Part shown: positions 6,859 through 13,147 of the stretch, one piece after another | Layout of the letters: every line of letters starts with the position of its first letter | Numbering within the stretch: position 1 is the stretch's first letter | Assembly: GCA_030743445.1 (NCBI GenBank) | Contig: JASLSL010000185.1 | Span: forward strand, 1-13,899 | DNA: 13,899 nucleotides | Direction: 5' to 3' | DNA from: Alphaproteobacteria bacterium | GTDB taxonomy: Bacteria; Pseudomonadota; Alphaproteobacteria; UBA8366 | The notes under the pieces: generated by a model | The model's database searches: none | The model's input: the letters and a program-made list of their open reading frames with translations, nothing else | What the model was told of the DNA's origin: nothing | Made by a program: the position numbers and the translations under genes

Positions 6859-9063
6859 ATGCGCCCGACCCCGTTGAAATCGATCGTCCTCGCGCTCTCG
6901 CTGCTGATCGCGGTTCCCGCCGTCGCGCCGCCCGCCGCCGCCGAGGACAAGACGCCGGCCGCTGGACCGGTCAGCACGGCCGACCTCGACGCCCTGGTCC
7001 AGACGATCGAGAACGAGAAGGACCGCAAGGCGTTCTTGGCCAACCTCAAGGCCCTGATCGCCGCCCGCCAGGCGACGGAAACCGAAAAACCCGCGGATTC
7101 GGGCTTCGGCGCCAGGCTGCTGGAGGAGGTCTCGGCCAAGATCGACGCGGTCAGCCGCGGCCTCGTCGCCACCGCCTCGGCGGTCCTGGACCTGCCGCAG
7201 GCATTCGCTTGGCTCCGGGACGGGTTCAGCGATCCGGCGACGCGCTCGGCCTGGTTGCTGCTCCTGGTCAAGCTCGTGGTCATTCTGCTCGCGGGCTTCG
7301 TCCTCGAGGGACTGGCCAAGCTGGTGCTGCGCCGGCCGCGCGGCGCGATCGAGGAACAGCACGCCGACGGATTCCTGCCACGGGCGCTGCTGCTCGTCGC
7401 CCGCACCCTGCTCGACGTCGCGCCGATCGTCGCCTTCGCCGCCGCCGCCTACGGGGTGATGACCCTGGTGGCGCCGAGCCACACCGGCCGTCTGGTCGCG
7501 ATCGCGCTGGTCAACGCCAGCGTGCTGGCGCGCGCGATCCTCGCCATCGCGCGGCTCGTCCTGGTGCCTAAAATTTCGGAGATGCGTCTCCTGCCGATCG
7601 GCGACGAGACCGCGAACTATTGCTTCATCTGGCTGCGCCGGCTGACCAACCTGACCGTCTACGGTTATTTCGTCGCCCAGGCGGCGTTGCTGTTGGGCCT
7701 GCCGTTCGCGGCGCATGCGGTCCTGGTCAAACTGATCGGGCTCGTGGTCGGCTTGCTGCTGGTGATGCTGGCGATGCAGAACCGCGGCCCGATCGCCGAC
7801 AGGATCGCCGGCGATGGCGAGGCCGCCTTCGGCGCGCTGCGTCGGCGGCTCGCCGAGGTCTGGCACATCCTGGTGGTGCTTTATGTCGTGGCGATCTTCG
7901 GCATCTGGCTGCTCGAGGTGCCGGGCGGGTTCGAGTTCGTCTCGCGGGCGACGGCGCTGACCATCGTGATCCTGATCGTCGCCGGGCTCGCCGCCGGCGG
8001 CACGATGCGCGCTATCCGCCGGCTGTTCGCGCTTTCCGACGAGGTCAAGGCACGGCTGCCGGGCCTCGAGGAACGCGCCAACCTTTACCTCCCGGCGCTG
8101 CGGACCACGGTCAGGGGCCTGGTCTACGCGGTGGCGCTGCTCGCCGTCCTGGAGGCCTGGGGGCTCGGCGTGTTCGGCTGGCTTGTCGGGCCGACCGGGC
8201 GCGAGATACTGGCCCGCGTCGTCACCATCGCACTGATCGTGGTCGGCGCGCTGATCGTCTGGGAGATGGTCAGCGCCCTGATCCAGCGCTACCTGAGCGC
8301 CGCGGACGAGGACGGCGAGACCATCGAGCGCAGCCAGCGCGCCCGCACCCTGCTGCCGCTGCTGCGCAACCTGACGATGATCGTGCTGGCGGTGCTGGTC
8401 GCGCTGACGGTGCTGTCGGAGATCGGCATCAACATCGGCCCGCTGCTGGCGGGCGCCGGGATCTTCGGCCTCGCGGTCGGCTTCGGCGCCCAGACCCTGG
8501 TCAAGGACGTGATCCGCGGCCTCTTTATCCTGCTGGAGAACTCGATTTCGGTCGGCGACGTGATCTCGGTCGGCGGCCACAGCGGCGTGGTCGAGGCGAT
8601 GTCGATCCGCTCGGTCCGGTTGCGCGACGTCGGCGGCGTCGTCCATCTGCTGCCGTTCAGCGAGGTCACCACCGTGGTCAACATGACCCGCGACTACGCC
8701 TATGCGCTGTTCGACATCGGCGTCGGCTACCGCGAGGACGTCGACGAGGTGATGGCGGCGATACGGGCGACCGGCGAGGAAATCCAGGCCGACCCGAAAT
8801 TCGCCGCCGACATCATCGACGAGATCGAGATCATGGGGGTCCAGAGCTTCGACGATTCGGCGGTGGTCATCCGGGCCCGCCTGCGCACCAAGCCGCGCAA
8901 GCAGTTCGCCGTGCGCCGCGCCTTCAACCGGCTCTTGAAAATACGCTTCGACGCGCTCGGGATCGAAATCCCCTACCCGCATCAGACGATCTACTTCGGC
9001 GAGGACAAGCACGGCAACGCGCCGCCGCTGCATATCCAGAACGACGACCCCGAAGCCGGTTAG
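6859..9063 (+). CDS. Large MscS-family mechanosensitive channel (YbiO-like)
   Basis: This is a 734-aa inner-membrane channel of the MscS superfamily, which would release solutes on hypo-osmotic shock. A signal peptide is visible at residues 1-28, with probable cleavage after PAAA before ED. A short periplasmic domain follows, then about eleven hydrophobic segments from residue 130 to 560. The pore-lining helix and its exit are recognisable as GAGIFGLAVGFGAQTLVKDV from residue about 532, followed by the family motif LFILLENSISVGDVISVGGHSGVVEAM and the beta domain. The C-terminal cytoplasmic vestibule domain ends near IEIPYPHQTIYFGE. Length and layout resemble E. coli YbiO (about 740 aa). The ATG at 6859 is 56 bases after the preceding stop, so the two genes may be co-transcribed. 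Its ribosome binding site is weak and a perfect palindrome sits directly in front of it. Confidence 0.92.
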   Translation: MRPTPLKSIVLALSLLIAVPAVAPPAAAEDKTPAAGPVSTADLDALVQTIENEKDRKAFLANLKALIAARQATETEKPADSGFGARLLEEVSAKIDAVSRGLVATASAVLDLPQAFAWLRDGFSDPATRSAWLLLLVKLVVILLAGFVLEGLAKLVLRRPRGAIEEQHADGFLPRALLLVARTLLDVAPIVAFAAAAYGVMTLVAPSHTGRLVAIALVNASVLARAILAIARLVLVPKISEMRLLPIGDETANYCFIWLRRLTNLTVYGYFVAQAALLLGLPFAAHAVLVKLIGLVVGLLLVMLAMQNRGPIADRIAGDGEAAFGALRRRLAEVWHILVVLYVVAIFGIWLLEVPGGFEFVSRATALTIVILIVAGLAAGGTMRAIRRLFALSDEVKARLPGLEERANLYLPALRTTVRGLVYAVALLAVLEAWGLGVFGWLVGPTGREILARVVTIALIVVGALIVWEMVSALIQRYLSAADEDGETIERSQRARTLLPLLRNLTMIVLAVLVALTVLSEIGINIGPLLAGAGIFGLAVGFGAQTLVKDVIRGLFILLENSISVGDVISVGGHSGVVEAMSIRSVRLRDVGGVVHLLPFSEVTTVVNMTRDYAYALFDIGVGYREDVDEVMAAIRATGEEIQADPKFAADIIDEIEIMGVQSFDDSAVVIRARLRTKPRKQFAVRRAFNRLLKIRFDALGIEIPYPHQTIYFGEDKHGNAPPLHIQNDDPEAG

Positions 9064-9078
9064 CCCCTCTTCCATTCT

Positions 9079-9196
9079 GTCATTCCGGACGGCGCGGTAG
9101 CGGCGATCCGGAATCCATGCCTGAGACCATGAACTCCCTCGTTATTGCGTTCGTCGGCAATGCTCAGGCATGGATTCCCGCTTTCGCGGGAATGAC
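9079..9196. repeat. Dispersed palindromic repeat (REP/MITE-like), type B
   Basis: Outer arms GTCATTCC (9079-9086) and GGAATGAC (9189-9196) enclose a perfect 16-base inverted pair, GGAATCCATGCCTGAG (9110-9125) and CTCAGGCATGGATTCC (9163-9178). Each half also forms its own hairpin: ATTCCGGA (9082-9089) with TCCGGAAT (9107-9114), and ATTCCCGC (9174-9181) with GCGGGAAT (9186-9193) around a TTTC loop. It fills the gap between the convergent mscS and metW genes and could act as a bidirectional transcription end, though neither strand has a T-run. The type ATTCCCGCNNNNGCGGGAAT is a widespread proteobacterial repeat. Confidence 0.8.
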
Positions 9197-9225
9197 GAAA
9201 GGGGAAGCAGGATAACGTGTTGGGC

Positions 9226-9846
9226 TCACCCGCGGCGCAGCAGGTAGATGCCGTTCTCGGCGAACAGATTGGCGCGCCGGCCGGTGGCGGCATGGGCCAG
9301 CGGCCGGGCCAACCCGTCGAGCGCGATGCCGCGCTCGATCACCACGCCGACCTCGCGGCACAGCTCGACGAAGTCTCGGATCGTGCAGAGGTGAATGTTC
9401 GGCGTGTCGTACCACTGCGCCGACAGGGTTTCGGTGACCGGCATGCGGCCGCGGAACATCAGGCCGAAGCGCACCCGCCAATGGCCGAAATTGGGGAACG
9501 AGACGATCGCGTGCCGGCCGATCCTCGCCATGTCCTCCAACACCGTGTGCGGGTTGCGCGTCGCCTGCAGAGTCTGGCTCAGCACCACGTAGTCGAAGGC
9601 GTCCGAGGGATAGTCCTTGAGGTCGGTATCGGCGTCGCCCTGGATCACCGAAAGTCCGTTCGAGACGCAGGCGTTCACGCCTCCCATCGACAACTCCATG
9701 CCGCGGCCGTCGACGTCCTTGTGGCGGTCGAGCCAAGCCAACAACGCACCGTCGCCGCAGCCGACGTCCAACAGCCGGCTCTTCGGCTCGATCATCTCGG
9801 CGATCAGCGACAAGTCGGCGCGCAACGGCGGCAGGGGCGTGGTCAT
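9226..9846 (-). CDS. metW: Methionine biosynthesis protein MetW
   Basis: This 206-aa protein has a Rossmann methyltransferase-like fold. The SAM-binding motif I is LLDVGCGDGALL (residues 25-36). An acidic strand end follows at GMELS, and later SFPNFGHWRVRFGLMFRGRMPVTE and the PNIHLCTIRDF segment, both typical of MetW. MetW is the standard partner of MetX in many proteobacteria and is needed for full homoserine acyltransferase activity or methionine synthesis in some; its own reaction is not firmly known. The ATG at 9846 overlaps the metX stop as ATGA (9846-9843), which implies translational coupling and fixes the start. A longer reading in this frame would run through metX and is an artefact. 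The gene ends 30 bases before repeat B. Confidence 0.93.
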   Translation of the reverse strand: MTTPLPPLRADLSLIAEMIEPKSRLLDVGCGDGALLAWLDRHKDVDGRGMELSMGGVNACVSNGLSVIQGDADTDLKDYPSDAFDYVVLSQTLQATRNPHTVLEDMARIGRHAIVSFPNFGHWRVRFGLMFRGRMPVTETLSAQWYDTPNIHLCTIRDFVELCREVGVVIERGIALDGLARPLAHAATGRRANLFAENGIYLLRRG

Positions 9847-11012
9847 CGCTTCGCGTTCAGGCCGTGGTGCTCGGCGCAGCCGTCGATGAAGCCGGCCAGG
9901 ACCTTGGCGAATTCCGGCTCGTCCAAGAGGAAGGCGTCGTGGCCCTTGTCGCTCTCGACCTCGACGAAGCTGACATTGGCCGCCGCCGCGTTTAGCGCAT
10001 GCACCACGGCGCGGTTCTCCGACGTCGGAAACAGCCAGTCGCTGGTGAACGAGATCACGCAGAACCGGGTCTCGGTGCCCTCGAAGGCGCGGGGCAGCTG
10101 GCCGTCGAACTCCGCCGGCAGGTCGAAGTAGTCCATCGCCCGGGTGATGTAGAGGTAGGAGTTGGCGTCGAAGCGCTCGACGAAGGTCATGCCCTGGTGG
10201 CGCAGATAGCTCTCGACCTGGAAGTCGGCGTCGAAGCCGTAGCTCAATCCCTCGCGGTCCTGAAGGTTGCGGCCGAACTTGCGGTGCAGCGCCACCTCCG
10301 AGAGATAGGTGATGTGACCGGCCATGCGCGCCACCGCGAGCCCGCGGTTCGGGATCACCCCTTGGCGCATGTAGTCGCCGCCGCGCCAATCCGGATCGGC
10401 CATGATCGCCTGGCGGCCGACCTCGTGGAACGCGATGTTCTGCGCCGTGTGGCGCGCGGCCCCGGCGATCGGGATCGAGGCGAAGATCTGGCCGGGGTAG
10501 CGCACCGCCCACTCCAACGCCTGCATCGCGCCCATCGAGCCGCCGGTGACGCAGAACAACTGCTCGATGCCGAGATGGTCGACCAGCATCTTCTGGGCCC
10601 GCACCATGTCGCCGATGGTGATCACCGGGAAGTCGAGGCCCCAGGGCTCGCCGGTCTCGGGATTGATTTCCTTCGGCCCGACGGTGCCCATGCAGCCGCC
10701 GAGCACGTTGGCGCAAATCACCTGGAAGCGGTCGGTGTCGAGCGCCTTGCCGGGACCGACGACCATGTCCCACCAGCCCGGCTTCCCGGTGATCGGATGG
10801 TCCTCGGCGACGAACTGGTCGAGGGTCAGGGCATGGCACACCAGGATCGCGTTCGATTTGTCGGCGTTGAGCTCGCCATAGGTCTGGTAGGCGACCGGGA
10901 AGGGTCCGAGTGCGATCCCGCAGTCGAGGCGCAAGGGTTCCGGCTCTCCCAACACGACCTGGTGGCCGGGAAGATTGGTCGCGGGGGCGCTCGGCGCGTG
11001 TCGTACCGACAT
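9843..11012 (-). CDS. metX: Homoserine O-acyltransferase MetX
   Basis: This cytoplasmic alpha/beta-hydrolase-fold enzyme (389 aa) transfers an acyl group from acyl-CoA to homoserine, the first committed step of methionine synthesis. The nucleophile elbow is VTGGSMGAMQALEW with Ser159. The remaining triad members are Asp325 in SFTSDWLFP and His358 in KGHDAFLL. The family-typical NVLGGCMGTVGP is at 102-113, where many members read GGCxGSTGP. By name it would be an acetyltransferase, but MetX proteins in some lineages use succinyl-CoA and I cannot decide which from sequence. The ATG at 11012 lies just downstream of a good -35/-10 candidate. Its ribosome binding site is weak. metW overlaps the 3' end by four bases, and the chorismate mutase operon is divergent. 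Confidence 0.95.
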   Translation of the reverse strand: MSVRHAPSAPATNLPGHQVVLGEPEPLRLDCGIALGPFPVAYQTYGELNADKSNAILVCHALTLDQFVAEDHPITGKPGWWDMVVGPGKALDTDRFQVICANVLGGCMGTVGPKEINPETGEPWGLDFPVITIGDMVRAQKMLVDHLGIEQLFCVTGGSMGAMQALEWAVRYPGQIFASIPIAGAARHTAQNIAFHEVGRQAIMADPDWRGGDYMRQGVIPNRGLAVARMAGHITYLSEVALHRKFGRNLQDREGLSYGFDADFQVESYLRHQGMTFVERFDANSYLYITRAMDYFDLPAEFDGQLPRAFEGTETRFCVISFTSDWLFPTSENRAVVHALNAAAANVSFVEVESDKGHDAFLLDEPEFAKVLAGFIDGCAEHHGLNAKR

Positions 11013-11033
11013 GTGGGAAACCAGTTTTATGGA

Positions 11034-11059
11034 GCCCTATTTCAGCACTCAGTTAGGGC
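11034..11059. repeat. Inverted repeat in the metX leader/operator region
   Basis: GCCCTA (11034-11039) and TAGGGC (11054-11059) form perfect 6-base arms around 14 bases. On the metX transcript this falls at or just after the predicted transcription start (about 11057). It could be an operator overlapping the start point or a 5' hairpin. I could not match it to a named regulator. Confidence 0.4.
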
Positions 11060-11063
11060 GCGG

Positions 11064-11093
11064 TAGTTACGGTGCAAGCCGCCGCAGTGTCAA
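11064..11093 (-). promoter_or_regulatory. Candidate metX promoter
   Basis: Reading the minus strand, TTGACA (11093-11088) is a perfect -35 hexamer and TAACTA (11069-11064) a plausible -10, with an 18-base spacer. A transcript would begin near 11057 and have a leader of about 45 bases before the metX ATG. No other site between metX and its divergent neighbour is as good. Confidence 0.55.
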
Positions 11094-11101
11094 CGTTTTC
11101 T

Positions 11102-11129
11102 TTGATTTCTAACCTCCCACACTTTAAGT
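11102..11129 (+). promoter_or_regulatory. Weak candidate promoter of the chorismate mutase operon
   Basis: TTGATT (11102-11107) and TTAAGT (11124-11129), 16 bases apart, are the best sigma-70-like pair I find upstream of the chorismate mutase. The -35 is fair and the -10 poor. Its -35 lies only 8 bases from that of the divergent metX promoter, so RNA polymerase binding at the two would interfere. Confidence 0.25.
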
Positions 11130-11131
11130 GT
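11119..11131. promoter_or_regulatory. Small perfect palindrome, possible operator
   Basis: ACACTT-T-AAGTGT (11119-11131) is a perfect inverted repeat with one central base, overlapping the candidate -10 of the chorismate mutase promoter. Its size and place would suit a repressor half-site pair, but I do not recognise the regulator and a 6-base arm can occur by chance. Confidence 0.3.
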
Positions 11132-11167
11132 ATGCGGCTTTTTCCAAGGATTCGCGGTGATCCATGA
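11132..11167 (+). CDS. Possible 11-codon leader peptide before chorismate mutase
   Basis: ATG at 11132 opens a reading MRLFPRIRGDP that stops at TGA 11165-11167, overlapping the chorismate mutase ATG (11164) as ATGA. The same 4-base overlap joins hisC to tyrA and metX to metW. The chorismate mutase itself has only a distant AAGGA (11146-11150, 13 bases before its ATG), so coupled initiation would make sense. Against this, no ribosome binding site precedes 11132, and it has a single Phe rather than an attenuator run. It may be chance. Confidence 0.22.
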   Translation: MRLFPRIRGDP

Positions 11168-12060
11168 CGACACCCGGCAAATCGCTCGACGCGCTGCGCG
11201 CCGAGATCGACGAGATCGACGCCGCCCTGCATGACCAGATCATGCGGCGCGCGGCGTTGGTCGACGAAATCGTCGCGCGCAAGAGCAAGGACTCGATCGC
11301 CAACGTGCGTCCCGGACGCGAGGCGGAGATCCTGCGCCGGCTGATGGCGCAACACGACGGCCGGTTCCCGGTCGGCGCGTTGCTGCGCGTGTGGCGCGAG
11401 ATCATCGCCGCGATCACCCGGATGCAGACCGCCGACTACGCGGTCGCCGTCTACGCCAGCGGCGAGGACCAGGGCTGCTGGGACCTGGCGCGCGACCAGT
11501 TCGGCAGCCAGACGCCGATGACCGCGCATCCGAGCCCGCGCGATGTCCTGACCCAAGTCGTCGCGGGCAAGGCGGCGATCGGCGTCGTGCCGCGCCCGAC
11601 CGAGGATCATCCGGGCTCGTGGTGGTCCAGCCTCTGCGCGCCGGGTGCGCCGCGGGTGGTATACAGATTGCCGTTCTACAGCCGGGGCAACGCGCGCAAC
11701 GCCACCAGCGACGCGCCCGACGCCCTCGCCATCGCCAAGGTCGAGCCGGAAGCCTCCGGCAACGACACCTCGCTGCTGGTGATCGAGACCGCGGGCGAGC
11801 TCAGCCGCACCGCGCTCGGCGGCCTGCTCGCCACCGCCAAGCTGACGCCGCACCTGATGGCGTCGCGCCGCGAGGGCTCGTGGATGCACGTCGCCGAGGT
11901 CGACGGGTTCCTGCGCTCGGACGACATGGCGCTCAAGACCCTCGAGGCGCGCGACGTGGTGCAACGCATCTCGGTGATCGGCGCCTACGCCACACCGCTG
12001 ACCGAGACATCGGAGTCCCCGGCCGCATCCGAAACCGGTCTGGCGCGACAGGGGGAGTGA
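11164..12060 (+). CDS. Chorismate mutase (AroQ) fused to degenerate prephenate dehydratase/ACT-like region
   Basis: Residues 8-90 are an AroQ-class chorismate mutase, which turns chorismate into prephenate. Matching E. coli P-protein active-site residues are Arg12, Arg29, Lys40, Arg52-Glu53 and Gln88. The other 200 residues follow the outline of prephenate dehydratase plus ACT: a strand-helix opening (about 92-115), GVVPRP (140-145) where dehydratases have GVVPIENS, NDTSLLVIE (200-208) where they have the catalytic Thr-Arg-Phe, then LGGLLAT and ASRREGSWMHVAEVDGF (233-249) where ACT domains have GAL and ESRP, and VIGAYA near the end. Key dehydratase residues are lost, so I infer mutase activity plus a non-catalytic, perhaps regulatory, tail. 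Total length is 298 aa against about 386 for E. coli PheA. An in-frame TGA at 11158 fixes the start at 11164. hisC follows after four bases. Confidence 0.82.
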   Translation: MTTPGKSLDALRAEIDEIDAALHDQIMRRAALVDEIVARKSKDSIANVRPGREAEILRRLMAQHDGRFPVGALLRVWREIIAAITRMQTADYAVAVYASGEDQGCWDLARDQFGSQTPMTAHPSPRDVLTQVVAGKAAIGVVPRPTEDHPGSWWSSLCAPGAPRVVYRLPFYSRGNARNATSDAPDALAIAKVEPEASGNDTSLLVIETAGELSRTALGGLLATAKLTPHLMASRREGSWMHVAEVDGFLRSDDMALKTLEARDVVQRISVIGAYATPLTETSESPAASETGLARQGE

Positions 12061-12064
12061 GCCG

Positions 12065-13147
12065 ATGACGACGCCCGCTCCGCGTCCGGGCATTCTCGAG
12101 CTCGACCCCTATGTCGGCGGCCTGCACATAGTCGACGGCGTCAGCCACCCGCTGGTGTTGGCCTCGAACGAGAGCCCGCTCGGCCCCAGCCCCAAGGCCC
12201 TTGCCGCCTACGCCAAGGTCGCCAAGATGCTGCACCGCTATCCCGACGGCGACTGCCTGGCGTTGCGCCGGGCGATCTCGCGGCGCTACGGCTGCGACGC
12301 CGAGAACGTCGTCTGCGGCAACGGTTCGGACGAGCTGATCGCGATGCTGATCCGCGCCTATGCGGGCCCCGGCGACGAGGTCGTGCACAGCCGGCACGGC
12401 TTCCTGATGTACCCGATCTCGGCCCGCGCCGCGGGCGCCACCCCGGTCGCGGCCGAAGAGGTGAATTTGACCGCCGACGTCGACGCGCTGCTGGCGAAGG
12501 TCGGCGCCAAGACCCGGCTCGTGTTCCTCGCCAACCCGAACAACCCGACCGGAAGTTACATTCCCGCGGCCGAGCTCGAACGCCTACACGCCGGCCTGCC
12601 GGGCAACGTGCTGCTGGTGGTCGATTCGGCCTACGCCGAGTACGTCGGGCGCAACGACTACGCCGACGGCATCGAGCTCGTCGAGGCCCACGACAACGTC
12701 GTGATGATCCGGACGTTCTCGAAGATTTACGGCCTCGCGGCGCTGCGCCTGGGCTGGGCCTATTGCCCGCCGGCGGTGACCGACGTGCTGAACCGGATTC
12801 GCGGGCCCTTCAACGTCACCGCTCCGGCGCAGGCGGCCGGCGTCGCGGCGATCGAGGATATCGAGCACACCGACATGAGCCGCGCCCACAACGACACGTG
12901 GCTGCCCTGGCTCGCCGAGCGGCTGGAGGGGCTCGGGGTGACCGCGCATCCCTCGGTCGGCAACTTCGTGCTGGCCGGATTCGCCGACGCGGACGCGGCC
13001 GGAGCGGCTTACGAGGTTCTGCTCCAGCGCGGCGTCATCACCCGCCTGATGGGCGGCTATGGCCTGCCCCAGTGCCTGCGTATCACGGTCGGGACCGAGG
13101 ACGAGATGACCGGTCTGATCGCGGCGCTCGGCGAGCATCTGGGATGA
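12065..13147 (+). CDS. hisC: Histidinol-phosphate aminotransferase
   Basis: This PLP-dependent fold-type I aminotransferase has 360 aa. The PLP lysine is Lys220 in TFSKIYGLAALRLGWA. Other cofactor contacts are visible as ANPNNPTG (156-163), VVDSAYAEY (185-193) with Asp187, and Arg228. The N-terminal LASNESPLGPSP is typical of HisC. Its known role is conversion of imidazole acetol phosphate to histidinol phosphate. Lying between chorismate mutase and tyrA, with no other his genes in view, it may instead or also transaminate prephenate, phenylpyruvate or hydroxyphenylpyruvate, as described for some HisC proteins in similar hisC-tyrA pairs. The ATG at 12065 is four bases after the previous stop, with GGGGGAG just upstream. 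The stop overlaps the tyrA start as ATGA. Confidence 0.93.
   Translation: MTTPAPRPGILELDPYVGGLHIVDGVSHPLVLASNESPLGPSPKALAAYAKVAKMLHRYPDGDCLALRRAISRRYGCDAENVVCGNGSDELIAMLIRAYAGPGDEVVHSRHGFLMYPISARAAGATPVAAEEVNLTADVDALLAKVGAKTRLVFLANPNNPTGSYIPAAELERLHAGLPGNVLLVVDSAYAEYVGRNDYADGIELVEAHDNVVMIRTFSKIYGLAALRLGWAYCPPAVTDVLNRIRGPFNVTAPAQAAGVAAIEDIEHTDMSRAHNDTWLPWLAERLEGLGVTAHPSVGNFVLAGFADADAAGAAYEVLLQRGVITRLMGGYGLPQCLRITVGTEDEMTGLIAALGEHLG

Noticed and set aside
9079..9196. Reading the repeat as the coding end of a longer gene (a plus-strand ORF spans 7620-9215)
   Set aside because: That frame is an out-of-frame shadow of the mscS channel; the nested palindromes explain the sequence better.
9226..10839. 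537-codon minus-strand reading that extends metW upstream through metX
   Set aside because: The upstream part is out-of-frame metX. The ATGA overlap at 9846-9843 marks the true metW start.
11013..11100. SAM-II (metA-type) riboswitch upstream of metX
   Set aside because: Fragments such as CTTGCA and GCTGAAA occur, but the conserved GATTT, GTTAAA and GCTAAA elements in order, with the pseudoknot pairing, are not present. A covariance search with RF00521 would settle it.
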